A stretch of 64,000 nucleotides of DNA from Daphnia pulex (taxonomy: Eukaryota > Arthropoda > Branchiopoda > Diplostraca > Daphniidae), in contig NC_060026.1 of NCBI RefSeq assembly GCF_021134715.1, positions 1,922,001 to 1,986,000 of the forward strand. Reading direction: 5' to 3'. Below the pieces are notes generated by a model. That model was not told where the DNA came from. It searched no databases and saw nothing but the letters and a program-made list of their open reading frames with translations. Below are positions 10,950 to 23,018 of this stretch, one piece after another (the first letter of the stretch is position 1; each line of letters begins with the position of its first letter). The position numbers and the translations under genes were made by a program.

Positions 10950-11225
10950 GTCTAGTTTTCACTTTGTGCACGTAGTTGTGCTATAAGATTAATAGCTATA
11001 AGATTAGAGTGTTCAATAGCTGGAATTTTCACTAACAGCGTAAATCGGGTATCCGAGACTCCAATTTGGGTAACGCAGGAAGTTGTGCCGTCGCTGTTTT
11101 TCACTAAAATGGCCGAGCAGATGTTGCAATAGGTCGTCATGGAAATAGTAGCTAGTCACGCTGTAAACAGGTTGCCGTAAATGTTGTAGTCGGTCTGTGT
11201 CACGTAGCTGGTAACGGCAGTGGAC
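10950..11225 (-). pseudogene. Decayed fragment of a Thr/Ser/Tyr-rich extracellular protein gene (right)
   Basis: The minus strand encodes broken pieces such as STAVTSYVTQTDYNIYG and SDGTTSCVTQIGVSDTRFT. It shares the CGGATACCCGATTTACGCTG-type tract with the left fragment near 7400-7430. It ends up on the opposite side of the intact gene 8152-10203. Confidence 0.4.
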
Positions 11226-11558
11226 AGGTAAGGACCTATATTTATTACGAAATGCGTAACAAAACGGAGAAAAGACAATTCGCTAGTAACTTGTTGGAAC
11301 GAAATTTGAAATTTAACAAATTTTACATCTATTTACTTTAGAGATGGGCAATAAGCTCCAAGAATTCTCAATATTTGTCCCCATTTGAACACCGTGAAAA
11401 TTCAAGAATTTCCAAATGTGTGAACTTTGAGATGCAATTTAAATATTCTGGTTCAATATTAATGCATCCAAGCTTGAGTGTTTTCAGATTCTTTAAATTT
11501 TGAAACACAAAATTGCATAATAACACAGATAATTTACAATAAGCAATTTATTTCTTAC

Positions 11559-11947
11559 TTGACTTCTGATTGACCCAGCGTGCAAAAACACTGCCTTTTC
11601 TTCCTGTTGGCACTGAGATAGATCCAAAGTACAATGGTTAATGGATATTAGAAATTCCACACATGTTTTACCTAGACGGCAAGTCTCCAACAGCACCATC
11701 ACAAGTTTGTCCAAAAGAAGAGAGGCTGGCAAAGTATTTTCCAATAAGTAAAAATATAACAATAAGCATATCAAACTGTTTAACTACTTATAAATATTGT
11801 TTTGGAAGAATCGGTAAAACTTACGTAATCGATTGCAGGGACTATCGCAAAGTTCTGCAACGTTTACGTCTACTTCGCCTAATTGCTTCTTGGCTGATTT
11901 AATACAAAACTTGTCTACATTTTTTACGATGACAACTAAACACTTTT
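11559..11947 (-). CDS. Three exons of an unidentified gene
   Basis: Minus-strand exons 11947-11825, 11725-11672 and 11612-11559 are each bounded by a good acceptor (TCTCTTTCAG, TTTGCCAG, TATCTCAG) and a GTAAG/GTAAAA donor. All junctions are phase 1 and contain no stop when read in that phase. The peptide includes VKNVDKFCIKSAKKQLGEVD, then LLLDKLVMVLLETCRLG, then VPTGRKGSVFARWVNQKS. It reads like an internal part of an alpha-helical protein, but I do not recognise the family. I found neither a start exon upstream nor a terminal exon, so it may be a partial duplicate. A spurious match is unlikely given three compatible introns in 390 bp. Confidence 0.55.
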
Positions 11948-12509
11948 CTGAAAGAGATACACTCTTAATTCAAGGCATTTTTAGCGAAATACTGTTGAAA
12001 CATGTTCTAACTTTTAATGGACTGTGGAAGAATCACTCTTTCTCAGTAAATGGTAAATGATACAAAACGTCAAAAACTCAAAAAGTCAAGTGAGCAGACG
12101 AACAGCACTGCCATTTAAATAAAAATAAAATTCGTCAATTTCGTCGTTGGCAAACCAAAGAAAATAGTGAAAATAAGAATAGAAGGAAAAAACAAATAAC
12201 CAGAGACCATTGCTTATTCATCTCTGTTATAAGCGAAGAAATTAAACCCAAAATGCTGGTCACTATCTACCAAGTTTTTTGTTTTTGTAAACATGTTACT
12301 TTACTGACCATAGACAACAAAGTTGTTGTTGTCCATTTGTAAAAATATCAAAAATATATTTACTACTAAAACAATATTTAAGAGATACGAATGAGAAGCA
12401 GCTTTTGCTTTTTTTCTCTCTTCCAAGAGAGGGTAAGAGGGTGATGATATCTATTCATTCTTTGAATGAAGAGCTCCATTGGTTAGCCGTTCGAGTGGCC
12501 GTATTCTCG

Positions 12510-12742
12510 TTACCATTGGGTGGTTCGATCGTCTATCACAAGGAATTATAATTACAATTTACCAAGTGCGACCAAACGGCGACGGGACGACAGAAGACTG
12601 TACCCAACTGAACTCGGAGCAAGACGGAACAATGCCCCGTTGCCCGTCTTGCTCTTGGGTGGAACATTTTTTAATTTGAGCTGTTTGCTTCTGTTTCCAT
12701 GCCTATATTTACGCGTACCGTGTTCTTTATTTTCAAAATGAA
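12510..12742. repeat. Conserved tRNA 3' flank, copy 2
   Basis: Copy of the flank seen at 3600-3809 and 27200-27408, ending in TTTTCAAAATGAATTCTCCA at the tRNA boundary. Confidence 0.7.
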
Positions 12743-12851
12743 TTCTCCAGGCGAGGCTCGAACTCGCGACCTCGGCATTGCTTGTCGATGCTAGCGTATT
12801 AGATTTACTGTCGTATAAGTACCATGCGCTAACCAACTGCGCCACTGGAGA
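12743..12851 (-). tRNA. tRNA-Ile-UAU: tRNA-Ile (anticodon UAU) with intron, copy 2
   Basis: Same body as copy 1 with a perfect acceptor stem and loop CTTATAA (UAU). The 35-nt intron starts CGACAG. It pairs with copy 3 about 620 bp away, so unit B keeps two tRNA genes in tandem. Confidence 0.93.
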
Positions 12852-13469
12852 TGTTTTGCACCTCTGCGGGCATTCACGAAACCGTAGTGGGTTTCTTGAC
12901 TTAAGTCTGAAACAACAATTTGGAAAACAAGCAACATAAAATCCTTCTATGATGGAAGTCTATTTGGAAAAATTCGTTGCCGATTCGGATTCAAGTGCCG
13001 ACCCGGAACTTGGTTTTTTTGCGTTTATTGGCTGAAAATGGTGAAACAACCGTTTCCCTTGGTCAGGACTTTGACTTTTCTTTCTACTAAATCAAATTTT
13101 TCATGAGAAGTGTTAAAGATACCAGATAAGTTAGAAATAAAGTCAAATATCCAGCTTACTTCATGATTACGAAGGTTAGTGTAGTTTAAACCTTTTCGAA
13201 GGATGAAATCGGATAAAAGATAATTTAGTTAAGAGCTTTAACTAAATTAATTAAAAACTAAATTACTACTTTTCACTAGATGATACATTTTCGTGCGTTC
13301 TGTATACATAGGGGTGGGTCAGGATTTAGGATCTAGTTGTAATTATATTTTACTTCAATCCAGATCAATATCTCTTCTACTCTTCTGAATTACTCAATAG
13401 TTTACCTTATTGCCCCCATGTTCATTCGAATCCAATTATCTATAATTCATCTGATTTATTACAAAATAT

Positions 13470-13578
13470 TTCTCCAGGCGAGGCTCGAACTCGCGACCTC
13501 GGCATTACTTGTCGATGCTAGCGTATTAGATTTACTGTCGTAGAAGTACCATGCGCTAACCAACTGCGCCACTGGAGA
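13470..13578 (-). tRNA. tRNA of the Ile(UAU) family with anticodon changed to UCU, copy 3
   Basis: Body, stems and intron site match the other copies, but the loop reads CTTCTAA where the others read CTTATAA. The anticodon becomes UCU, which reads AGA (Arg). The 35-nt intron is of the CGACAG type. The acceptor, D, anticodon-stem and T arms show no other damage. It is either a silent copy, a mischarging tRNA-Ile with an Arg anticodon, or a gene changing identity. It must not be called a normal tRNA-Ile or tRNA-Arg without functional data. Confidence 0.85.
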
Positions 13579-14464
13579 TGGTGACACACTTCCTAAAAAC
13601 ACGAAATAATCCATGCAAAAAAATAGGTAACCATGACGGAGATCGGGATTCCAATTTAGAATGCAACATTTTGGATGAGAGTGATAAAACAGCTCAATCT
13701 CCCGCTGTGAGAGTGTGAAAACTTACATAAGTCAAGATTTAAAAAATCACTCGATTTCAATAAAACTATACGCTTAGATATTGCATCCTTGAAACAGTGT
13801 GAAAACGTAATACAGATTAATAAATAATAGCACACCCAAAAGGTCTCCATAAAGGGCAAGGACTTGGAAGGATCGGCCATCATGGATTTCCTCTCCCTAC
13901 CTCTGCATCGGCGTAAATCCTTTCAGTGCCGATTCACATTTCAGAAAACAATTAGGTGGGATTTCCGTTGGACTGTTCTTGTTACTAAGCTACAACGTTT
14001 ACGGAAAGTCTGAAACGATACAAACGCGCAACAATAAAGAAATTGGTGGAAAACACTGTACTAGTTCATTGCATCTGGATGATAAAAATTTAGTTTACTG
14101 TTATCCATTTAGTCCGCATTTAGTTACGGTACGTTAAGCTACGTTGTAACTAGGCAACCAACCACCCACTCCGCAATAAGTCACAATAGCAATATTTTAT
14201 TGATAACTTCTTAAAAAAACAACATTGCCAAACATTACTGATAGTCCCAAACACGATTAAGCCTACATTTATTTGGACAACTTTCTTGATGTAATATACA
14301 TTATCTGCTTAACCGCACAAAGCAAGCGTGTCAGTCGGTTCCAGGTGGCGACACGAGACAGATTTCAAAGATGAACCGGTTGAATGCTAGTCGAGACAAA
14401 TCAGACAATAACTATCATAAGATTTCATAACAATTATGAATAATTGAATTAAATACCTTTTCAT
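13579..14464. other. Spacer and 3' UTR region of fem-1-like gene B
   Basis: Non-coding, homologous to 3919-4660 and 28060-28990. It carries a donor just after the stop of gene B (GTATTTAATTC type, minus) and an AATAAA-like site near 14191. Confidence 0.5.
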
Positions 14465-16213
14465 TCATGTTACTTTGATCGCGCTGTGGCGGAGGACGAA
14501 CGATTTCAATCTTGAAGGCAGATTTTCAAACGGGATTTGATTTTCTCCCATGACTTGCGCACAAGAGCACGAAAGCGGAAGAACAGAGTAAACAATCGAG
14601 TCAAAATAAGGATCACGAACGAGATCGCCAAAAGGCAATGTCGAGGTTCTCCAGTCTTTAATTAAACTGAAAGCGGAATCCCCATATTTATTCACTTGAT
14701 CAACATGGCCTCCAGCCTCCATCAATGCCTTGAAAACCACTTTAAATTCATAGGGCTCATAGGCTGACCAACCTTCAAACAACCAGTGAAACGGAGTTTT
14801 GCCTTTTCTGCTGATAGTTTGGGGATCCGCTCCAGCATCCAGCAGTAGCTGAATGAGTTGAACCCCACGCCCACGACAGTGTCCAACGAACGACTGGCGA
14901 AGAAGACCGGTATAATTGTGGTGAAATGTTGGGTTTGAAATTCGAAAAAAAGGAATAAGGCATTCCTTAACATTTGCAATTTGCTCTTGTGTTAAGTAGG
15001 ATAGCCATTCTGATAACAGAACGCGAATTTTAGTTTGGGCATTGGAGCTGTTACGGTGGAAGTATCGCGATATTGAAAACACGTTTGTTAAAACTGCTAG
15101 CGTATACTTGACGGTTAGCAGGATGTTTGGCGAATCTCGTGGAATATGGGCAAATTTGGCATATTCAAACAATACATAAATTGCTGCATCAAAATGCTCA
15201 ATGTATTTGTGCGGAGAAGTTAAATTGAACCTGAACCCGTAAGACAGATCCAGGATGATTAGACAAATGTTGAACTTGCGAACACGGTATTGCTTTAACA
15301 TCCATTCGCTGTCGCGAATGTGTTTGAAAAATAATACAAAATTTTCCAGGTGAAATGAATTCATGCCGGTGCTGAGTAAAGATTTTTGCTGAGTAAAGAT
15401 CCGATGCCCGACGAGAAGAGCTTGAGCTTCGAGGGACTGGCGTAATCTTTGCCACTCTTCGAATTCTCTACGTAAGGACCACTGTTGTTCCAATTGCTCC
15501 AGTTCTTCTACTGTTTTGAATTCGGCTATGTCCCCCAACGCATTGCGTAAAATTTCAGACAATTCGATGGGAACTTTGGGTATAGCTGGGTCACCATCTG
15601 CCGTCGCATTTCGCAGGATCAAAGCCTCTTTCCAACAACGTAGTCCACGCCAAAATATAAATTCGTTGAACTGAGTTTTCCAACCAATATTGTAACACGT
15701 TTGTTTGAAGATGAAGGCGATTCCCATACATTCAAGCGCAATAATTTTATCCGGCCGAGGGACTGAACTTGCCATTATTGAGTTTAAGACGAACTCTAAC
15801 CATAGAGGCTCGTCATTCGTCACATCAACGAGATATTCTATCAATTTGGTAATTGGCATTTGATGGCAAATATCACGAATGATGGCAATATCGGGCGATA
15901 GTACAAACGGCTCTGTGACTTCTATCAATTTAAACGTTTCCCATGAAAAAAGACTTACATTTTCAATAGAGCTTTTCCATGTACAGCACATTATGTGCTT
16001 TTTCAGCTGGTGCACCAAGAACTCGAGCACGTCGTAAAATTCGTTTTCAACAGCCACTTTAAGACACGTATCGCCTTGTTTGTTGCAGGGAGTTTCCATC
16101 AAATTGGCCACGATTCCCTCCGGTCCGTGTTTTCGGTATAACACGTTTAATTCATCTAACGAACCTTTGCTGACGGCTTTGCAAAAGAGATCGGTCACAC
16201 TAGGAGCAGCCAT
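14465..16213 (-). CDS. fem-1-like protein B
   Basis: Single ORF of 582 residues from ATG at 16213, colinear with copy A (4663-6414) but more diverged, especially in the middle. Conserved parts are the start MAAPSVTDLFCKAVSKGS, the ankyrin-like unit GDTCLKVAVENEFYDVLEFL, the FEM1-core segment LECMGIAFIFKQTCYNI, the unit LLLDAGADPQTISRKGKTPF, and the C-terminal box PLSCSCAQVM..LPSRLKSFVLRH. The BC-box keeps Leu and Cys; its last hydrophobic position is Met. The predicted role is substrate receptor of a CUL2-elongin ubiquitin ligase. It lies next to tRNA copies 2 and 3. As in copy A, the ORF is intronless and a donor follows the stop codon. The intact 582-codon frame implies selection or recent origin. 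Confidence 0.8.
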   Translation of the reverse strand: MAAPSVTDLFCKAVSKGSLDELNVLYRKHGPEGIVANLMETPCNKQGDTCLKVAVENEFYDVLEFLVHQLKKHIMCCTWKSSIENVSLFSWETFKLIEVTEPFVLSPDIAIIRDICHQMPITKLIEYLVDVTNDEPLWLEFVLNSIMASSVPRPDKIIALECMGIAFIFKQTCYNIGWKTQFNEFIFWRGLRCWKEALILRNATADGDPAIPKVPIELSEILRNALGDIAEFKTVEELEQLEQQWSLRREFEEWQRLRQSLEAQALLVGHRIFTQQKSLLSTGMNSFHLENFVLFFKHIRDSEWMLKQYRVRKFNICLIILDLSYGFRFNLTSPHKYIEHFDAAIYVLFEYAKFAHIPRDSPNILLTVKYTLAVLTNVFSISRYFHRNSSNAQTKIRVLLSEWLSYLTQEQIANVKECLIPFFRISNPTFHHNYTGLLRQSFVGHCRGRGVQLIQLLLDAGADPQTISRKGKTPFHWLFEGWSAYEPYEFKVVFKALMEAGGHVDQVNKYGDSAFSLIKDWRTSTLPFGDLVRDPYFDSIVYSVLPLSCSCAQVMGENQIPFENLPSRLKSFVLRHSAIKVT

Positions 16214-18270
16214 AATAACTAATGATTAATCAATAAGGAACACCAATATAATTGGGATTGCAAATAGAATAGAAGAAAAAAATTTAACTCAACAGAACAA
16301 AAACAAGTGGAAGACTGTCGATACATTGTCGCATTTCTGTCGGAACGTTGTTTTTGCAAACTTGACGTTGTCCTACTCCGATTCTGAAAATCGACGTTGT
16401 CCTTTGCCCAACGTTTGCTCGCCACCCAAGTTGATATATTTCCCCGAAAATGGTTGCTGATGAAACCGAAGGCGAGCCATTAAGATCCACCCTCTTTATT
16501 TTCAAACAACCTCGTCATGGGAGGTATTTAATCCCTTTATTTTTTACAAAATAGGGGACAAAAGAAAACAAGCTAAGAAATGTTAGAAAGATTTACTGTT
16601 GCACTGCATGGAACAAGTGCTATGACACAGGGCGAGCTTTCAGTTTTGATTCTTTTTCGTGTGACTGTTGCAGCAGAAGGGCGGCATTCATCAAACGAAC
16701 AAGATATCGAAATAAACATCAAACCCTAAACCATCGTTGGCAACTTTATCGACAAGGAATCCACAATCTTATCAAACTTCTACGAAAAAATGAAAAAAGA
16801 GCCAAGAGAAGTCGAAGTGATGACAAAAAAGTTGATGGACTATTTTCCATGATTGTTTGATTCGATGGCCCCAAGAGTTTATCTACCATTTAGATGAATA
16901 GTTATGAGAGATTTTATCTTACCTTTGATTGCTTGTCTTCACGAAGTGCCCCTTAGGCCAATGTGCTTGTAGATACAAATAAGTATTTCATTTCTGTCTC
17001 TGCCTTCTGCAACTATAAATGAGATAAATAAATTGAGCTGAAAATTGGCATCATAGACGAACACCTTTTGTTCCAGAGCTGATGGAGTAGATGGTGGACC
17101 CACTATGAATTCAGCCATGTCCTCAGATCTCTGCCTTTTGGCCTGATGGGGAGCTGTTCGATGTCTCTCTTTTTTAAGTCCTCACTATCTGTTAGATACC
17201 TGTATATAAAACAAAACACATGATAAAGGAATACAATTAAGACAAAGAACAAGTACAACCATTCAACTAAATAGCGTAACCCGTCCGTAAACTAAAGCAT
17301 GATTCCATGATCGCAAACTAAAGCATGATTGAATCAGCTGTTTTTATTTTGTTGAGCAACATCAATAAAGCCACCTGGCGGACAATTTATTAACCCTGAT
17401 ATGAACGAATTTGATTAGCGCTAAGTCGCTAACTTCAATTTGTTTTCATTAGGCCTAAACCTTCCTATTCCCTTTCTAATTCAAGAAATATGAAAAGGAA
17501 TCTAAAAATGTACACTCTTGGTAACGACTACGAGATAGGAATTCAATTTATAAAAAATAAACCCAGTGGTCACAGCTCCTATAACAGAAAAAGCTACGAC
17601 CTGCAACCGACTACGACCGACTACTGGAAATTTGTCAACCCAATGAGTCAAAGTTAGTAATTTTAATAAAAATTTTGAAAATGAGCTTAGCTACGACATC
17701 AGTGATGTAATCATTTCAAATATGTGCCCTATGTTGCAATGAATAAATCGGGTCAATACATAAAAATTAGAATGAAAACCTTGTCAGTTTCATACCTTCA
17801 GGATAAAGTTGATGAAAAGGGAAGCTATAAGGATGGCGGTAAAACGACAAACGGAGACGCGACGACAGAAATAGTACCGTGACACGCTTGGTTGCTCCCG
17901 TTGTCACTGTGGTGTAGGCCATCGTCCCGGCCATCGAACTAGTAAAGATTTTAGATTTTTAAAATATTGATCTATTGTCGCTTGTCCAAACTCATATTCC
18001 CTTCAGAATTTTTCAACGATCTAAAAACAACAAATTTACCCACATTTAATCCAAATTCTGACACCTGACAGCTTCAATGAATCGATGAAGGAAGAACGGT
18101 TGTAATGGCCAACTCTCAGGATAAGGAATCAACTAGCCTTTTGGGGGGTTCGTAACCCAATACTCATTTGCAAATTTGTCTTGCCTATAAACCAACCAGT
18201 CACTGATTAACACACTTTGAACAGGATTTACGCAAAACTCTTAAGGTAAAAATGTCACTTTCTATACATA
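16214..18270. other. Upstream region of fem-1-like gene B and intergenic DNA
   Basis: About 2 kb without a supported gene. 16320-16440 resembles the fem-1 A upstream DNA (repeated GACGTTGTCC-type motifs). 16830-16960 shares a tract with 25540-25640 (CCATGATT..CCCCAAGAGTTT..TACC), so part of the duplicated left arm also exists here in decayed form. Confidence 0.4.
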
Positions 18271-18476
18271 TTTCAAATCTGATGACAAGTGACATCGTCA
18301 ATTCCACAATTCGTCATTCTGGTGAACACGAACATTTTTTTAATGCAACAAATAAAAGGAAGAGACAGTAAAATAGACAAAAAGAAAATAAGGGTAGGGG
18401 TGACATAACAAACTACAAATGGGTAAAAACATTGTACTGGGACTACCGCCTGGACTCGGTGCAGCACATTGCCCGG

Positions 18477-21400
18477 CTACAGATCGGAATCCGCAATTTT
18501 TTTGGAAGATCGCATAGGAAACATTGAATTTCGTGGCGTGGCGTATTTTTTCGATTTAGTTCCCGAATTTTCTCTCAACAACTTGGCCAATCCAAAAGTA
18601 TCCATTGGCGTTGCGTTCTCCTTTTCTTCGTTGAGCTTGGCATATGACGCGTTCATATTAAAATAGTCCGAGCTGACCGACGACTCCATGTGGCTGCAGA
18701 TAATCTCCTCCATTTGACTGAAGGTGGGTCTCTCTTTCGGATCCGATTTCCAGCAATCGGCCATCATTTCACTGAAGAAGTTGGGCGCCAGTTCCGGTTT
18801 GTCCATCCGATATCCTCTTAGAATTTCTTTCATGAGTATGTGCCCGACGTCCATACCTAAATCACCAGAAAAATATTCGTAATTACATAGAATTAATTAT
18901 GGATTAGGGAAACGTCAAATTCATACCTGGATATGGAACTCGGCCCAAAGAAAAGATTTCCCAGAGGACAACTCCGTACGACCAAACGTCGGATTGGCTG
19001 GAAAAGATACGGTCAACCAAGGATTCAATCGCCATCCACTTCACCGGCATCAAACCCTAACATTTAAAATATTATTTTAAAAAATAAAATTATTATTTTA
19101 AATATTATTATAAAGAAAGGTTATAAGTTTAATTTTCAATTACTTGTCCGCCTTTTTCGTAATTTTCATCGTAATACATTTTCTTCGCCATTCCAAAGTC
19201 GGCCACTTTTGCTATTCCATCGTCAGCGAGCAGAATATTTCGGGCGGCCAGATCACCATGGAGGACCTATCGGTAATAATGCGAGTAATTTCCAGTGAAG
19301 ATATAGATATTTTTTTTATAAGACTTACTTTTTTGCTAACCAGGTAGTCCATTCCTCGAGCTATTTGAAAAGACCAAGATATGAGATCTGTTGTTGACAT
19401 CGGCCGATCTAAGTTTCCGTCCAGATCTTGTAGGTTGGAATCTGACAGACAAACAGGAGGATTCATTTCATGCCGGGGTAATTCGATAATCATTTAAAAT
19501 TAATCTGACATGTGCTTTTACTTGAAACGTCTAAAAATTCAGAGGATGAATTCACGCCAGGATGATCGTCAGCTTGCAAATCGCTCGTCTCGACTTGCGA
19601 TGAGTTTTCTTCCCATTTTGACCTGTGGATTTTAATTCAATTAAACTTTTTTATTACGTCAAAATGAAGAAAGTTCTTTACCTGGTGAACTGGCTTTCTA
19701 ATTCGTCTTGCGTTTTCAGGTTCCCAAACTCGTCCACCAAATTAACAAAGTTAGTCCTGTGGTTAATCAAAAACGATTGCAAATTCCCAAATCGACAATA
19801 TTCAACGATCACTAAAAGTTTTCCTAAAAAAGAGAGATAACAATTTATACCTAAACAAGAAACATGTGTTTCAAACACTTGAGATTAGTTTATTACCTTT
19901 ATGTATTTGTTTGGTGCAAGCTCCCAGCAGATTGACGACGTTGAGGTGCGATCCCAAATAGACGAGAATTTTCAGTTCACTGATAAGAGCTTCCATTGCG
20001 GTGACGTTGGCTTCCGACCGGACCATTTTGACGGCCACTGTTTTGACAGTTTCTTCAGACTCTTTGAGTCCCACTGCTTCCGCTTTGACTACACGACCAA
20101 AGCACCCAACTCCAAGCTGGCCTCCTAAAATTACAATGAGAATCATTATTCAGTTTTCGAAGTCATGAAACTAGAAAATAAGAACGAACCGAGTTTCAGT
20201 CGACTTCTTGGAAATTCCCAGCGTCTATCATAGGGAAGGAACTCTACCTGGTCTTCAATTGGTGACTGGTCATTAATTTGATTGGCATTTCCATTCAGCA
20301 ATTTAATTAGCGCTTCCTGTGAAACTCGTTGGTTCTTTTGTTTGATATTTCAAATTTAGCGAAAGAATGAAAGAACATAAGTAAGATTCCATACACATAC
20401 ATGAGGCCTACTTGTTAATTAATTAATGCATAAAATATTTATACCTTGTCGTAATAAAATTTAACTCCAACGATGACAATTAGTACCAAAAGTAAAACTG
20501 CAAATGTTGTAAAAACGGCGATGACGACGGTCTTGTCATTTTCTGGAATTCTGTCAAGGTAAGAGACCGTGAAATTCCTGTATTTCACATCACCTGGAAA
20601 ATTGACTTTCCACTGACAAGCGTAACGTCCATTTTCCTTTATATTCCCTTGCAGCGGCAAGATTGAAAAGGTGCTATCGGAGTAAACTTTTCCTGTATAT
20701 TCTTCCCCATCCTGTAAATGTAATTCTTGGTAGATGTTTTAAATGAAAGAATTTATTGAAATAGAACCATTCACCTTAAACCATTTGATGCGAGTATTCT
20801 GAGATCCTTTGAAGCAAGTTAAGTTTTGGGCGATATCCTTTTCCAGTTGAACATTGTTAAGCATTGAGTCGCCATTTAATTCTGAAAGTTTACAGACATA
20901 GTCGATATTATAGTTAACGTAAACGATTTCATTGCATTACATTAACGACTGAAAATTTTCATTTCAAAAATTAAAATAGAAGGAGAAATCATCTACCTTT
21001 AGCGCGAAATGAAATATTTTCAGTGAATCCACTTCCTTGGCATTGAAACGTATAGGCATTTGGACTTATGTCGAAAATGTAAAGTTGATTTTCGTAAAGT
21101 GCCTTACCACCATAGTCAAATTTCTCGCTTGTTATTTCAATACCTGAATGATTTAAATTAATTTCTCTAGATACTGCGAATCAAGGAATCCAAAAATTTC
21201 GAACCTTCAGGTGGATTGATTTCATCAATAATTTGCATTTGTCCTTTTCCGTCGATTTGGTAGGACCATATTGGTGGTGTGGAGGACGCAGCATATTGGT
21301 AAGTTCGACAGCTTAAAGTAACGTTACTTCCTTCCAAAGGGTCACCTACGCCATCAATTCTCGCCAATTCCATTCCTATTGCATTTGAATTTTTTAAATT

Positions 21401-23018
21401 AATAATTTCGTATCGCTTTGTTAAAATCTAGAAACACGCCTACCAGCGATAAACAAAAATAAACCACTTGTATGTTTCTTATTTTTATAGGTCCCAATGC
21501 AATTGAAAATGCCATTGTCGTCAATCTTCGATTTCTTGAGTTTTAGTCCATTTCTTATTTCGAAAGACCAATTTGAATTTGGATCTGACAGCAAATCGCT
21601 CTGATAATAAATTAAACCCCATTATTAATTAATTGTCAATAGTTCGACAAAGAGCTTTTAAAAATGTGTTTACTTTTGGTTCCGGCAAGTTTTTAGCTCT
21701 TGCTGTATATTTTTGTTGGTAGATGAGAGAAACGTTGACATCCGGATGGTTTGATTTGCAATTGATAGGGTAATTAGAAACACCGAGAGGAATGTCGAAG
21801 TAATACTCATTAGCCTCGACTATTACAAGTTCCGTATCATCTAAAAAAACATAATTTAAAAAATGACAGTCCGTCAATGTAGTTTTTTTTTAATAATTAA
21901 TAAAATTAACGAACTGAATACATAGACGTATTGATTCACTGTAAATGTGTTTTCAAAGCCGTAAGGGATACCCCTGCAACCGAAGTTTCCAGTGTCTCTG
22001 GCTCTTGTGTTTGCCAGAGACAACGTCGATGTCATGTGGGTCTCATTCCTTCCAAAAGTTTTGCGAAGGCGGTTGTCCAAGTCGCTCAACTATTTAATCA
22101 AATGAGAAATAAAATATTTTAGTGAAAAAAGAACGGCTGTAATCTGCATCGCAAATTGTTTTCTATACTTCCGCATTTTTGGATAAGTAATCTGGAATTT
22201 CCCACGAAAAATTGAAAGTGTTCCTTTGATTTTCGTTTTCAAAGGCGTAGACGCACGTCAACGTGAGGGTTGTTCCCGCGTCGATTATTCGTTCACCCCC
22301 ACCAGGAATCATTCTAATATATTGGGCTAAAGTCAAATTAGAAGAATCAATTTATAGTTCATTTAACAGGACAACAAATTACTTTCTTTAGAGATCTCGG
22401 TGAGCTTGGGGATCTCCGGGCAACAAGATCCTGAACTTCCATCTGCTAATTTACAGGCTGTTGAACCATTAGTATGAAGAACCTGTTGGTACCAAAAGGA
22501 GCAATCTTTGGCCTGTCGGCACTCTGTCGTCAAAATCAAACTGTTGTTGCCATAAAAACCGCAGTTTTGAGTACCACTGCCGTTGATGGATTTCCAGTCA
22601 TCTTTCCCTGTATAAGAAAAAAGGTGTTAACATTAATTTAGATTCAATTTCATTGTCATTTTTGCTAATAAATACCCGATTCAGATCCAAATCTCCAGGG
22701 AATGAAACCACAAATGTCTTTACCCTCATTATCGACATCTTGACGAGGTTTCGTCAATGGCGCCTTCTTCATGTAACAATTCTGTCCATAACCATATGCA
22801 AAATGGCTGCATTGCGGGTTAGCAATACAAAATCGACCACACTCTTCTCCGAGAGCAGCCGTAAGAGGCAATTGCCCTATATCGTCATGGTAAAAGTCAC
22901 AGTTGGTCCGCCATTTGAATCCACCGTCGCCAGTGTTCCAATCTGTCGAAATCTCTGCATCCACTAGATTCATTAAAGATAACAATGCGATTCCAAGCAG
23001 AATGTAAATTGAAGACAT
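18477..23018 (-). CDS. Receptor tyrosine kinase, PVR/VEGFR-PDGFR type, with N-terminal PAN/apple-like modules
   Basis: Eighteen exons (5' to 3'): 23018-22676, 22607-22383, 22326-22169, 22089-21915, 21840-21674, 21600-21444, 21375-21205, 21143-20997, 20881-20775, 20711-20445, 20334-20190, 20124-19897, 19823-19682, 19622-19522, 19441-19329, 19266-19144, 19056-18927, 18856-18477. All splice in phase to 1092 residues. After a signal peptide come Cys-rich PAN/apple-like modules ([20 protein letters not shown]), then several Ig-like repeats, one transmembrane helix (exon 10), and juxtamembrane [17 protein letters not shown]. The kinase has [14 protein letters not shown] and DFG, a short hydrophilic insert as in class III/V receptors, WMAIESL, and [19 protein letters not shown]. 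The catalytic loop reads HGDLAARN, not HRDLAARN. The ATG at 23018 is preferred because it opens directly on the signal peptide. The ligand is probably PVF-like (inference). Confidence 0.85.
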
